Source: Halobacillus salinus
Lineage (GTDB): Bacteria > Bacillota > Bacilli > Bacillales > Halobacillaceae
Length of the DNA stretch: 64,000 nt
Assembly (NCBI RefSeq): GCF_004684905.1
Contig: NZ_SRJC01000002.1
Span: forward strand, 310,001 to 374,000
Reading direction: 5' to 3'
The notes under the pieces are model-generated. The model was not told the DNA's origin, did not search any database, and saw only the letters and a list, made by a program, of their open reading frames with translations. Positions 26,340 to 34,712 of this stretch are shown piece by piece. The position numbers and the translations under genes were made by a program. Each line of letters opens with the position of its first letter. The stretch's first letter is position 1.

Positions 26340-27506
26340 TCAACGAATATACACGATCTCCGGCTGAGGATGACTCAAGAACTCATGATGGGAGATGGTC
26401 CACGCGTAAGCCCCTGCGTATTCAAATACAACAAGATCGCCAGCTCGCAACTCTTCCACATACTCCTCTCGGACAAGCACGTCATTCGGGGTACAGAGCT
26501 CACCTGCTATAGTCACTTCATCGCGCGTCACCCCTGGTCGTAAAAAAGGGTACGTCCACTCATCCGTGGAAATTACGCGAAACGGGTGGCTCATTTTCCA
26601 GGCAGCAGGCAGCCTGAGATGGTGGGTACCACCTCGGATCACGGCGAAATTGTGTCCGTGGTTTCGTTTCACATCGACCACTTCCGTGACATACGATCCG
26701 CACGCTGCGGTCATGAAGCGGCCGATTTCAATGATCAACTGAACGTCGTCCGATTGAAGTTCCGCTAGCCCTTGTGCGAGCGTTTCCCAGTCGAACGGTT
26801 CTTCAGGGTTCCAGTAATTGATTCCGATTCCACCACCGATGTCAACGATCGGTGCCTCTAGTGCGAATCGCTCGCGCCAAGCGGTCGATTTTTCAACAGA
26901 CAACTTGGCAAAATCAACATGTGCCTCCGCGTCTAAGTTATTGGACATGGCGTGGAAGTGGAATCCGGCAATCTGGATGTTCTCATACCCCGTAGCTTCC
27001 TCCAGAAACGGAGGGATATCGCGTTCGTCGATTCCGAATTGGCTAGGGACTCCAGCCATACGCAGGTGACTTTCGCTGACGTTCTCGCTTAAATTGACGC
27101 GGACGAGGATCGGCACCGTCACGCCCTTTCGTTCGGCGACCCAATTCAGACGGCGCAGTTCATGGAAGCTTTCCACGTTCAAATATTCCACATCCGCTTC
27201 TAACGCCGCTTCGATTTCGTAATCTTTTTTCGACGGGCCACCGAATATCATCGGCTTCTCTGATACGTTCTCTACTTTTTTCATCTCACCGGCAGAGGCG
27301 ACTTCAAAGCCGTCCACAATTGGTTCGAGCGTCTCGAGAATCGGTTGGTCGGAATTGGCTTTGACAGCGTAATAAAAACGGCTTCCCTCGGGGAGAGTAG
27401 ACTTCAGGTTCTCCGCATGTCCCTTGAGGGCTGGCAGATCATAAACATATGCACATACTGGGTCGCTTGATTGTCGTTGTTTTAAGTAGTGTTCTACTGC
27501 ATTCAT
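26340..27506 (-). CDS. Type III-fold PLP decarboxylase/racemase of siderophore pathway
   Basis: A 388-aa enzyme of the ornithine/diaminopimelate decarboxylase fold. YAVKANSD carries the PLP lysine, GFHFHAMSNN and VDIGGGIGINYW bind the phosphate, and GELCTPNDVL matches the Cys-containing active-site loop of decarboxylases. It follows two NIS synthetases by 15 nt, so it should supply or modify the amine unit: a decarboxylase like SbnH of staphyloferrin B, or an ornithine-racemase-type enzyme like SfaC of staphyloferrin A. The intact Cys motif favours decarboxylation, but sequence alone does not settle it. AAAGAGGAAT precedes the ATG. Confidence 0.8.
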   Translation of the reverse strand: MNAVEHYLKQRQSSDPVCAYVYDLPALKGHAENLKSTLPEGSRFYYAVKANSDQPILETLEPIVDGFEVASAGEMKKVENVSEKPMIFGGPSKKDYEIEAALEADVEYLNVESFHELRRLNWVAERKGVTVPILVRVNLSENVSESHLRMAGVPSQFGIDERDIPPFLEEATGYENIQIAGFHFHAMSNNLDAEAHVDFAKLSVEKSTAWRERFALEAPIVDIGGGIGINYWNPEEPFDWETLAQGLAELQSDDVQLIIEIGRFMTAACGSYVTEVVDVKRNHGHNFAVIRGGTHHLRLPAAWKMSHPFRVISTDEWTYPFLRPGVTRDEVTIAGELCTPNDVLVREEYVEELRAGDLVVFEYAGAYAWTISHHEFLSHPQPEIVYIR

Positions 27507-27521
27507 AACGGATTCCTCTTT

Positions 27522-29399
27522 CTATGCTAACGGGTTAGGTACTTCGGTATAGTGATAGCTTTTTTGATTGGTTAGTCGCATTTTGGTGAGCGACTTGTGC
27601 ATGACGGTAGGCTGATACAAGAAGGCACGATCGATCGCGACTTCTTCCTGCAGCCCTTCCCGTTCGAGCCTATCCAGCGTCTCATCGCAGACTTCTTTCA
27701 CTTTTCCCCAAAAAACGGCCTCGTTATCCGCAAGTTGGCGGATAATTTCGCCGAGGTGGTTTTGGAAAACGGTGTAATACAATTTGTTGTGCATATCGGC
27801 TCGGTTCTCGGTAACGGAGACGGATCGTTTTGAGAAGGAAGGTTCGAGACCTTGCTTCTCTAATCGTGGCTTGTAAACGCGGGCTCCTCCCCAATCACGG
27901 AAGAAGAAACGTGAAAGATGACCATGCTTAAAGACAGGAATGCTGTTCTGCAAATGGCCTTCGAGTGCGACTCCGTACTTTACCATCAGCGTCAGATACC
28001 CAGGTAGGACGACACGAATGTAACGTTCAAAAAAGGATAGCGGCGACGCGCCGGACTCCTGAACGAGCTCTTGCAAGACGGTTTTGCCACTCATCGGAGA
28101 TTGTGCATACAGGGCCATGCCTGCAACTGCCACTTCATCCCCTTCTAAATGGGCATCAATGCTTTCGCGAATGAGCATCGTTAAGTTACGACGTTTGAGT
28201 TCGTCGTCCGAGTCGAAGGCCGCTCCTTTTGTTTCATTCAACGGTTGAAAATCAGGCAATGGTGTTTCGGTCAATATAGTGCGCATCATTTCCGTAAAGA
28301 CTGTGGAATTCATAGCGGTTTGTGGAGAAATGGAACGCACGGTCGATGTCATTTGACTGTTGACCGCAAGCTTCAAGACCGGGGTGTCTTCCCCATGTGG
28401 ACTGACGCTTCGGAACGATGATGTCGCATCCGCTCGGAGACGGACGTGGTCCAGCAAGATGACTTCACCCGCTTCGATTTCTCCTTCGTAAATTTCCGGG
28501 ATAGCATGCTCAAATTGCCATGGGTGAGCAGGGAGTACATCATACTCGCCCGGCGTGTACCCTTTTCCCAACAATTCCTCTTGCGCCTGCTTCCATTTAT
28601 CATGGAAATCATTTTGTAAGATTGGTGCCGTTTGCGTAGTGAGAAGCTCCGATTTCTTCACCGCTACAAAACGGACATCAAAAGGCTGATGGAATTCTGG
28701 CGCGTACCGGAGTACGTCTTCGATCGATAAGCCGAGTTTAGTCTTCGCACCAGGATGTAAGTGATGACCCTCCAGCACAAGTTGTTCATAAAAAAGACTC
28801 GCTGAAAACATAGGATTCAACGCCCGCTGCCTCTGTACATAATCAAGCGAACTATCAGCGTGAAACGGCTTTTTCCAAAGCGTGTTCTTCGCCAGTGCAA
28901 GCGTTAGATTGGCCGTCCCGTTATCCAATTCAGCACAAAATGCTTCGATATTCGGGTAATCACTTTCTTTGAACAGAAGCCTCACAAGCTCCGATGCCGT
29001 TTCGACCGGCCTCACCCCTGAATCGTCGACGTAAAGGATATCATCACCTGTCTCCACCCGCCTGAACGAGTATTCCTTCAGAATGGGAAATACAACAGCA
29101 TAATCAGTCATCATGGCGAGTTTGTACATTTTGTTATCTTTCAAAGGGTAGCTTTGAAGCTGTTTAGAATAAGGGGCGCTGAAAACATTTTCGATAGCTT
29201 GCGTGCGGGAATAAAGACTGTCGATGTCCTCCCTCAGTATCGCGGACGCCAGTTTATGCAGAATTCCTTTGCGGCCGTACTCCATTTGCTTCACGAACTC
29301 TGGGACGTCTTGAGGGTGGTGACTACTCAAGTAACACAAACAGGCGCGCTCATCCGGTAGAAGATCGGTCATTTCTTTTGTTTTCAGTGGCATCACCAT
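27522..29399 (-). CDS. IucA/IucC-family NIS siderophore synthetase (second)
   Basis: A 625-aa NRPS-independent siderophore synthetase, which adenylates a carboxylate such as citrate and joins it to an amine or alcohol. Family motifs in order are GHHLHPGAKTKLGL, LPAHPWQFEHAIPE, DATSSFRSVSP, LKLAVNSQMTSTVRSISP, and the C-terminal FhuF-like domain with LEGHLQNSIPVF and RDWGGARVY. It overlaps the upstream synthetase by one base and leads into the PLP gene. A citrate-diamine (staphyloferrin-like) product is the best inference. Confidence 0.93.
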   Translation of the reverse strand: MVMPLKTKEMTDLLPDERACLCYLSSHHPQDVPEFVKQMEYGRKGILHKLASAILREDIDSLYSRTQAIENVFSAPYSKQLQSYPLKDNKMYKLAMMTDYAVVFPILKEYSFRRVETGDDILYVDDSGVRPVETASELVRLLFKESDYPNIEAFCAELDNGTANLTLALAKNTLWKKPFHADSSLDYVQRQRALNPMFSASLFYEQLVLEGHHLHPGAKTKLGLSIEDVLRYAPEFHQPFDVRFVAVKKSELLTTQTAPILQNDFHDKWKQAQEELLGKGYTPGEYDVLPAHPWQFEHAIPEIYEGEIEAGEVILLDHVRLRADATSSFRSVSPHGEDTPVLKLAVNSQMTSTVRSISPQTAMNSTVFTEMMRTILTETPLPDFQPLNETKGAAFDSDDELKRRNLTMLIRESIDAHLEGDEVAVAGMALYAQSPMSGKTVLQELVQESGASPLSFFERYIRVVLPGYLTLMVKYGVALEGHLQNSIPVFKHGHLSRFFFRDWGGARVYKPRLEKQGLEPSFSKRSVSVTENRADMHNKLYYTVFQNHLGEIIRQLADNEAVFWGKVKEVCDETLDRLEREGLQEEVAIDRAFLYQPTVMHKSLTKMRLTNQKSYHYTEVPNPLA

Positions 29400-31102
29400 C
29401 AGCCGGACACCTCCTTTTTCAAACGTAAGGGATTATTTATTTGAACATACATGTTATCGGTATATCGATCGGAAAGCCGCATTTTCACAAGTGATTTCAT
29501 TGGCAACGTTTCAGCCAGTAACAACTGCTCATCTTCCGCAGCGTGTGGCGTTTCTTTCCTTAACGCCTCGTACGTCTCCCTGACCACATCAATTACAGGT
29601 TCCCATAGCGACGCTTCGTCGATATCCAGCTTTCTTGAGAGCGCCACGATCATCTCCCCGAAGTGGTTGTGTAAAAGGGCGTGGGAAAAAATATTAATCA
29701 GTTCCTGCGGGTCTTCGGTCAATAGGTTCGTGCTCGGGTCGATTTCGGTTTTTGCAAAGGACTGAAGGCGGTCATTCATCACACGCACACCACCATAATC
29801 CCGCAAAATCGCACGTTTCGGAACTGCATCTTCAAACACGACAACGACATTTTGCAAATGGGCTTCCATGCTGATGCCGTATTTTGTAATCAAAGTGAGC
29901 AACCCAGGCAGGAGGACGTTCGCATATTGCCTGATGAACTGGGCAGCAGTGGTTTGTTGATGCTTCATCAAGTCCTCCATCACGAGTTGTTCTGTAAAAG
30001 GAGAATCCGCGACTAACACAGCTGCAGGAATCGCAACTTCCTCCACTTCTAATGTACGCTCAGGATTCTCTCGTAATATAGCGGATAAGTTTTTCTGTAA
30101 AAAAGGTTCGCCTTTGTCGTAATGAATGCCTGCAGTCTCTTTCATAACGGTGATAGGGTGTGGCATCTCTTTAAAAACGCGCGGCAATACCTTCGATAGC
30201 GTCGGGCCGTTTTTCGTCGCAGCAGGCGAAACGGTTCGGACAGCACTCGTCATTTGTACGTTGACAGCCGTCTTAATATGATGCTTTTTCCGGCCGTGTA
30301 GTGGTGCTAACGTCCGGAAAGATATGAGGGCAGCCATATCGATTCCCACCCGATCTAACGCTATGATGTCCCCTCGTTTAATTGCTTCTTCATAATGCAC
30401 TTGAATCGTATGCTTCCACTGCCAAGGGTGAACAGGAATCAGTTCATATTCCTCGGGGTCGATCCCACGTTCATAAAAGGCATGTTCGATTTCTGGATAT
30501 TCCTCAAACAATTTATCACGCGGAGACGCCCCTGTTTTATGAAAGAAATCATCCCTCACTGCAATCGGGATAACTCTAGGTTGACCTTGCCATTCTGGAG
30601 CATAAGTCTTTACATCTTCATCGGTCAGCCCCATTCTCGTCCTTGAGCCCGGATGGATCGTGTGCCCTTGGATCACCCACTGTTCCAAGAACGTGAGCGG
30701 ACTGAATGCTGCTTCTTGCTTTTGTCTTTTGTAAACATAATCAAAGACGTCAGGTGCTTCAGGTAAATGGGCACGACGAAGCGACGCACTCTCTAAGGCG
30801 AGGGCGTAATTATGAACACTGTTCCTGATTTCCTCAGAAAAGCGAGGTTCCAACCCCGTGCTTTCGAGCAATGAGTCGATCGTCGCTACCGGTTGATTTT
30901 CTATAGTTATTGATTTTATATCGAGGTGCCCAAGCAGGTACGTGCGCCTTAATTGGATGGTAATCGTTTCTTTTGCATAGAGTAGAATGGTATCTTCAGA
31001 ACGCCATTCGCACGGGAAAACTTCTTCCCGAATTAAGGCTTGCACGAGCTGGTGGAGCACCGTTTTTTCAGCTTTTTGTCGGTATGTTCCCTTTTCCTTC
31101 AT
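29399..31102 (-). CDS. IucA/IucC-family NIS siderophore synthetase (first)
   Basis: A 567-aa NIS synthetase, first gene of the operon. Motifs: GHTIHPGSRTRMGL, IPVHPWQWKHTIQ, ALISFRTLAPLHG, IKTAVNVQMTSAVRTVSP, SMEAHLQNVVVVF and LRDYGGVRVM. Two synthetases acting in turn on one citrate each would fit a staphyloferrin A-like dicitrate product; the order of action cannot be read. GGTGGAGAAGAG precedes the ATG. A 12-bp inverted repeat lies 39-71 nt upstream. Confidence 0.93.
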   Translation of the reverse strand: MKEKGTYRQKAEKTVLHQLVQALIREEVFPCEWRSEDTILLYAKETITIQLRRTYLLGHLDIKSITIENQPVATIDSLLESTGLEPRFSEEIRNSVHNYALALESASLRRAHLPEAPDVFDYVYKRQKQEAAFSPLTFLEQWVIQGHTIHPGSRTRMGLTDEDVKTYAPEWQGQPRVIPIAVRDDFFHKTGASPRDKLFEEYPEIEHAFYERGIDPEEYELIPVHPWQWKHTIQVHYEEAIKRGDIIALDRVGIDMAALISFRTLAPLHGRKKHHIKTAVNVQMTSAVRTVSPAATKNGPTLSKVLPRVFKEMPHPITVMKETAGIHYDKGEPFLQKNLSAILRENPERTLEVEEVAIPAAVLVADSPFTEQLVMEDLMKHQQTTAAQFIRQYANVLLPGLLTLITKYGISMEAHLQNVVVVFEDAVPKRAILRDYGGVRVMNDRLQSFAKTEIDPSTNLLTEDPQELINIFSHALLHNHFGEMIVALSRKLDIDEASLWEPVIDVVRETYEALRKETPHAAEDEQLLLAETLPMKSLVKMRLSDRYTDNMYVQINNPLRLKKEVSG

Positions 31103-31140
31103 CTCTTCTCCACCTCATTCACGACCACTGTTGTCTTCTT

Positions 31141-31173
31141 ATTCCCTGATTAGAACCATTATAATCAGGGAAT
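31141..31173 (-). promoter_or_regulatory. Inverted repeat in the siderophore operon promoter
   Basis: Perfect arms ATTCCCTGATTA (31141-31152) and TAATCAGGGAAT (31162-31173) around 9 nt. On the minus strand a TATAAT (31163-31158) falls between the arms, so the repeat surrounds the likely -10. It does not match a Fur box. It may be an operator or an mRNA-leader hairpin. Confidence 0.6.
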
Positions 31174-31226
31174 AAAGAACCTTATTTAGCTTACGAACCG
31201 CCGTTATGGATTTATTCTGTCCATAG

Positions 31227-31270
31227 TTGTCCGTTTTCGGAATATCCTCTATAATTGATAATAGTTATCA
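31227..31270 (+). promoter_or_regulatory. Promoter with Fur box for the FhuF-like gene
   Basis: TTGTCC (31227-31232), 17 nt, TATAAT (31250-31255), followed immediately by TGATAATAGTTATCA (31256-31270). This matches the 7-1-7 Fur box TGATAATNATTATCA at all but one base. Repression by Fe-Fur over the start site is the expected mode. Confidence 0.88.
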
Positions 31271-31296
31271 ATACTAATCTTGTGGGAGTTTTCAAT

Positions 31297-32043
31297 ATGA
31301 ATCAGACATTTGAACAAATTAAAAACGACCACCGTATATATATTGGTTCTGAGTACGAAGAACGCATCGACTATCGAGTAGCCGATCTTATTCAAGACCG
31401 CGTTGCATTAAGAGAGCTTTTGAAGAGACAGGAGAAAGGGATCGAGGCACCCAGCTTCTCCCTAGCCGGCCTGTTGTTCGGAAAAATGTATTCGGTGTTG
31501 GCGATGGGATTTTTCGAGATGATGGTTGTGCACGGGGTGATACTCGACCTAGACCCAGCGCGCGTTGGAATCGAGTGCGAAGAGAAAAACCGAATGAACT
31601 ACATCGTTCCGGCTGAAGCCGCCTTGCCAATGGATGAAGTGTCTGACGAGAAGAAGAAAGAGTTGGTTCGGACATTTATCATCGATCACGTCCAACCATT
31701 GTTTCAAAATGTGGCCCAGACGTCGCGCTGCAAGTCGACCCATATGCGCTCGATCGTGTCCCATAATCTTCATCAGCGCTACTGTGCCCTTTTGAAGGAA
31801 CGCCCCGAGGAAAAGGAAACCATTGATCAGTTGTTCCGCTGGCTTACATCAAACGAATTGTTCCGCGAAAATTACCGCAACCCGCTCCAATTTAAGTTCC
31901 GATACTATACATCGGATGCTGGAAAAGAAACCTACGTCCGCCGTCATTGCTGCATGAAATATATGCTGCATGACGCCAATAAGGCAAAATGCTGCGCAAC
32001 TTGTCCGCTGATTGCGGATGAGGAGCGGGATGAGAAGTTATAG
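31297..32043 (+). CDS. FhuF-like ferric-siderophore reductase
   Basis: A 248-aa protein. The C-terminal motif RRHCCMKYMLHDANKAKCCATCPL resembles the [2Fe-2S] cysteine motif of FhuF (CC-x10-C-x2-C), though here the spacing after the first CC is longer and an extra Cys is present (CC...CCxxC). FhuF-type proteins reduce ferric siderophores in the cytoplasm to release iron. The true start is the ATG at 31297 with GGGAG upstream; the ORF extension from 31255 covers the Fur box. It is divergent from the NIS operon, which supports the role. Confidence 0.82.
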   Translation: MNQTFEQIKNDHRIYIGSEYEERIDYRVADLIQDRVALRELLKRQEKGIEAPSFSLAGLLFGKMYSVLAMGFFEMMVVHGVILDLDPARVGIECEEKNRMNYIVPAEAALPMDEVSDEKKKELVRTFIIDHVQPLFQNVAQTSRCKSTHMRSIVSHNLHQRYCALLKERPEEKETIDQLFRWLTSNELFRENYRNPLQFKFRYYTSDAGKETYVRRHCCMKYMLHDANKAKCCATCPLIADEERDEKL

Positions 32044-32051
32044 AAAAGCAG

Positions 32052-32080
32052 GCTCAGGGGTCCCATCTCCTGGGCTTTTT
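32052..32080 (+). terminator. Terminator of the FhuF-like gene
   Basis: Stem GCTCAGG (32052-32058)/CCTGGGC (32069-32075), one G-U pair, then TTTTT. Confidence 0.7.
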
Positions 32081-32102
32081 CTTTGGTGGAGTCTCTGGCT
32101 AT

Positions 32103-32297
32103 TTCGACGTTTCGGAGTGTGAAGTCCTCTCTTTGGTCGATATAAGGTGGCATATTCGACGTTATAGACTTCTTTACAGTCGACTACGTCGAAATAGACC
32201 GCCTTATTCGACGAAACTACCTCCCCACCACTTCAGTACGTAGAATTCCCCACCCTTATCCGACGTAAGTGAGACCACCCAAGCACACTTCGTCGAA
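32103..32297. repeat. Cluster of TTCGACG/CGTCGAA motifs
   Basis: The heptamer TTCGACG or its complement occurs at 32103, 32155, 32187 (complement), 32207 and 32291 (complement), with a near copy TCCGACG at 32259. Most sit in AT-rich contexts such as TTATTCGACG. Spacings are irregular. No gene is visible across 32081-32305. It looks like decayed copies of a short dispersed repeat; function unknown. Confidence 0.55.
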
Positions 32298-32305
32298 TAA
32301 AACGC

Positions 32306-32420
32306 GGGGACAGGGACTTTGTCCCACCCAAAAGCAAAAAGATACCCTTCATCCAAAAGGGTACCTTTTTTTCGTTGCTATTGTTATGGCTTCAAAGAGT
32401 GGGACAAGGTCCCTGTCCCC
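32306..32420. repeat. Long inverted repeat enclosing a terminator
   Basis: GGGGACAGGGACTTTGTCCCAC (22 nt; split: GGGGACAGGGA and CTTTGTCCCAC) at 32306-32327 is inverted at 32399-32420 with one mismatch. Each arm itself contains the small palindrome GGGAC..GTCCC. Between them a terminator hairpin (about 32336-32372, TACCCTT/AAGGGTA plus T-run) serves the nuclease gene or the FhuF-like gene. A related GGGACAAGG...CTGTCCC lies at 59916-59942. Confidence 0.7.
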
Positions 32421-32440
32421 AGCACCCCAACGTCCCCGCT

Positions 32441-33547
32441 CTACCAGATATATTCCACAAATTCCGGGTGGTCGATATATGGGTTGCGGTTGCCTTGGTA
32501 GTCGCTGAAGATGATGTCATTACGGTTCCGTTCAAAATCACTCACAGGATCCATCTCGTGCCATTGTTTCAGTGTAGACAGTTTACCTAAGAACGCACCA
32601 CTTGTACCTGTGTACGTAGCAATCTCTAAATCTACTTCACCAGCGTCCCCTTCATAACGAGTCGCCATGTAGAAGATCATGCGTGCCACGTCTCCTTTTA
32701 CTTCGTCACGTGGTTCCCAAGAGTCTGAATCATAGTAGTTGCTAGGAGCTTCCGCCAGCGCACTACCTCCGTTATCAAAGTCCAAGTTTCCACGTGAGGA
32801 GTTGATCGAGACATCCGTTGGGCGCAGGTGGTGAAGGTCGGTTCCGGCACCTTGAGATGTTCCGAAGTCACCGTGGGATTTCGCCCAGACGTGCTCTCGG
32901 TTCCACTCGTCCACATACCCACCATTCTCGTATTTCGAAATGGAGTCGCCGGAATACAGAAGGACAACGTTATTCGTGTTGTAAGGATCTTCATCTGTGT
33001 GACGAAGCGCATCCCATACTTGGCTGTAAGACAACTCGGAATGGTCATCAATAATGTTATGCAGTGCTGCTTTCAAGCTTGATCCAGTCAAACCGCTCGC
33101 ACTGGCATAGTAACCACTCGTAGAAGTACCACCGTCATCGCCACTGCCCTCGTCTGTTACGGTTGTGATCGAGCTGACATTTTCGATCCCTTCATGGCCA
33201 AAGTAAGGATCGCGGACACCGTCTACTTGAATGTTTTCTCCCATCATGCCCGGGTTGCTTTGCAGACCGTACTCACCGCGATACGCCGAATCTAGTTTGA
33301 CCAAAATCATATTGCTCATCTGCGTTTCATTCGGATCATCAGCTAAAGCTAACGCATAATCACTCGTAAAACCGCTCTGCTGCACATCGCTTTGGGAAAC
33401 AGGCACCCCTACTATGTAGCCTCCTACCGTTACACTTGCACCGTCTGGCTGGTTCATCGCCTCTTGAACGGACAGCGCAGCCGCCGCATTCGCCGTTCCT
33501 GTTACGATGAATACAAACGTAAACAACATCATGAACATCTTCTTCAT
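32441..33547 (-). CDS. Secreted endonuclease I-type nuclease with N-terminal OB-like domain
   Basis: A 368-aa exported nuclease. Residues 1-23 are a signal peptide ending in ANA. Residues about 25-125 (LSVQEAMNQPDGASVTVGGYIVG, NIQVDGVRDPYFGHEGIENVSSI) form an OB-like domain of the kind found before extracellular nucleases such as YhcR. A Gly/Ser/Asp linker follows. The catalytic part carries NREHVWAKSHG (the EndoI/BsnI His metal-finger motif), DLHHLRPTD, NSSRGNLDF and MIFYMATRYEG. It would degrade nucleic acids outside the cell for nutrition. AAAGGAGTG precedes the ATG. The gene stands alone. Confidence 0.88.
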   Translation of the reverse strand: MKKMFMMLFTFVFIVTGTANAAAALSVQEAMNQPDGASVTVGGYIVGVPVSQSDVQQSGFTSDYALALADDPNETQMSNMILVKLDSAYRGEYGLQSNPGMMGENIQVDGVRDPYFGHEGIENVSSITTVTDEGSGDDGGTSTSGYYASASGLTGSSLKAALHNIIDDHSELSYSQVWDALRHTDEDPYNTNNVVLLYSGDSISKYENGGYVDEWNREHVWAKSHGDFGTSQGAGTDLHHLRPTDVSINSSRGNLDFDNGGSALAEAPSNYYDSDSWEPRDEVKGDVARMIFYMATRYEGDAGEVDLEIATYTGTSGAFLGKLSTLKQWHEMDPVSDFERNRNDIIFSDYQGNRNPYIDHPEFVEYIW

Positions 33548-33757
33548 TTTTCCTACACTCCTTTGATATGTAAATATCGTGCCTTTCTATTATTCAAGAC
33601 AAAGAAATGTATACCTCTTTTTTTCCGTGATCTTTTCAATACTCGAACTTTCTGTTTATAAACTTTACATTCTTTTCATATTAGGGAGGAAATAATGTAC
33701 AAATATGGATAGTAAATCTATAATGGAGAACAACTTCGAGTGATAGGAGTGAGTCGT

Positions 33758-33925
33758 TTGGAAAAGGAGAAGACGTTTCTATTTTCCGTTGAGTACATTT
33801 TTGCAGATGTCGTTCATTACAAGGAAGTAGAAGCTTCCTCGATCGCAGAGGCTAAAAGTAAGATCATGTCGTCACACACGAACGCAACGATCAAAGCCGT
33901 GTCACTCGTCCATCCCGTTTCCTAA
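33758..33925 (+). CDS. Small conserved-looking protein, 55 aa
   Basis: The reading frame allows a start at 33740 (GTG) or a TTG at 33758. AGGAGTGA is correctly spaced only for 33758, giving MEKEKTFLFSVEYIF at the start and KAVSLVHPVS at the end. A promoter-like TATAAT (about 33717) and a terminator at 33935 bracket it, so it is probably real. The sequence alternates like a small beta-alpha-beta fold. Family not recognised. Confidence 0.55.
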   Translation: MEKEKTFLFSVEYIFADVVHYKEVEASSIAEAKSKIMSSHTNATIKAVSLVHPVS

Positions 33926-33934
33926 ACGAAAAAA

Positions 33935-33964
33935 AGCTCAGAGTTCTCACCTCTGAGCTCTTTT
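33935..33964. terminator. Shared convergent terminator
   Basis: Stem AGCTCAGAG/CTCTGAGCT (33935-33943, 33951-33959) with A-run and T-run on either side, between the small gene and the Nudix gene. Confidence 0.85.
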
Positions 33965-33970
33965 CGTTCT

Positions 33971-34591
33971 TCAATTTTGAATCATATCAATAAAATGAAC
34001 GATCACACTGGCCGTCAGTCCCCAGATGACTTTGTCTCCGTATTGATAAAAATACTCAGGGAAACGCTGCGTTCGCCAGTTGTAGTTCTCGCCACCAGGA
34101 ATCAACTCGAACGGGAACCCTTCCTCTGGTTCCACTTTCATCCTGACATAGTGCGCCTCAGGCTTCGTATTTAGGAAAAAGGAGAGTGGGACGGTAAACA
34201 CTTCCTCTACTTCAGCAGGGTTCGGCTCCATTTCTTCCTCAGAGCACTCCATGAATCCGACGTACGTCGAAACCTTCATACCGAACGGGGAAACCATGTA
34301 ATCGAACGGATGCACTTCCGTGATTTCCTGATTACGTATGCCGAGCTCCTCCATCGCCTCGCGCACGGCGGTGTCTCTTTCCATCCGGTCCTCTTCGTCC
34401 ACTCTGCCACCAGGAAAACAGACTTCACCTGGCTGCCTGCGCATATTTAAAGAGCGCACCTCGAACACAAGGTGCAGTTCGCCCTCTTTTTCAATAAACG
34501 GAAGTAAAATCGAATAGTTCCGGTAATACGACTGCCCCAGTACATCTGGACTGTGGGTTTTCATCTTATGAATTATATCTTTCGCGTTCAT
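33971..34591 (-). CDS. Nudix hydrolase, coenzyme A pyrophosphatase type
   Basis: A 206-aa protein with a complete Nudix box: GGRVDEEDRMERDTAVREAMEELGI split as GGRVDEED..., REAMEELGI (G-x5-E-x7-RE-x2-EE-x-G). Just before it, MRRQPGEVCFPGG matches the UPF0035/NuCoA motif of enzymes that split CoA and its derivatives into phosphopantetheine and 3',5'-ADP. It is a single gene with terminators on both sides. The ATG at 34591 follows a modest GAGGTGA. Confidence 0.88.
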   Translation of the reverse strand: MNAKDIIHKMKTHSPDVLGQSYYRNYSILLPFIEKEGELHLVFEVRSLNMRRQPGEVCFPGGRVDEEDRMERDTAVREAMEELGIRNQEITEVHPFDYMVSPFGMKVSTYVGFMECSEEEMEPNPAEVEEVFTVPLSFFLNTKPEAHYVRMKVEPEEGFPFELIPGGENYNWRTQRFPEYFYQYGDKVIWGLTASVIVHFIDMIQN

Positions 34592-34673
34592 ACTGTCACC
34601 TCTACTATTACTATATCAAAGTATGAACAGAATCGAGACTTTCATGCTTACTTTGAAGTAAAGATATTTTATA

Positions 34674-34704
34674 ACAAAAAAAAGAACCTCCCGGGTGGAG
34701 GCTC
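34674..34704 (-). terminator. Terminator of the secreted repeat protein gene
   Basis: Stem GAACCTCC (34684-34691)/GGAGGCTC (34697-34704), one G-U pair, then a run of ten T on the minus strand. Confidence 0.85.
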
Positions 34705-34712
34705 TGACCTTA

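Noticed and set aside
33670-33710. Five-codon reading frame after GGGAGGAAATA (near 33690)
   Set aside because: It has a good ribosome binding site, but five codons with no known leader-peptide context are too few to call.
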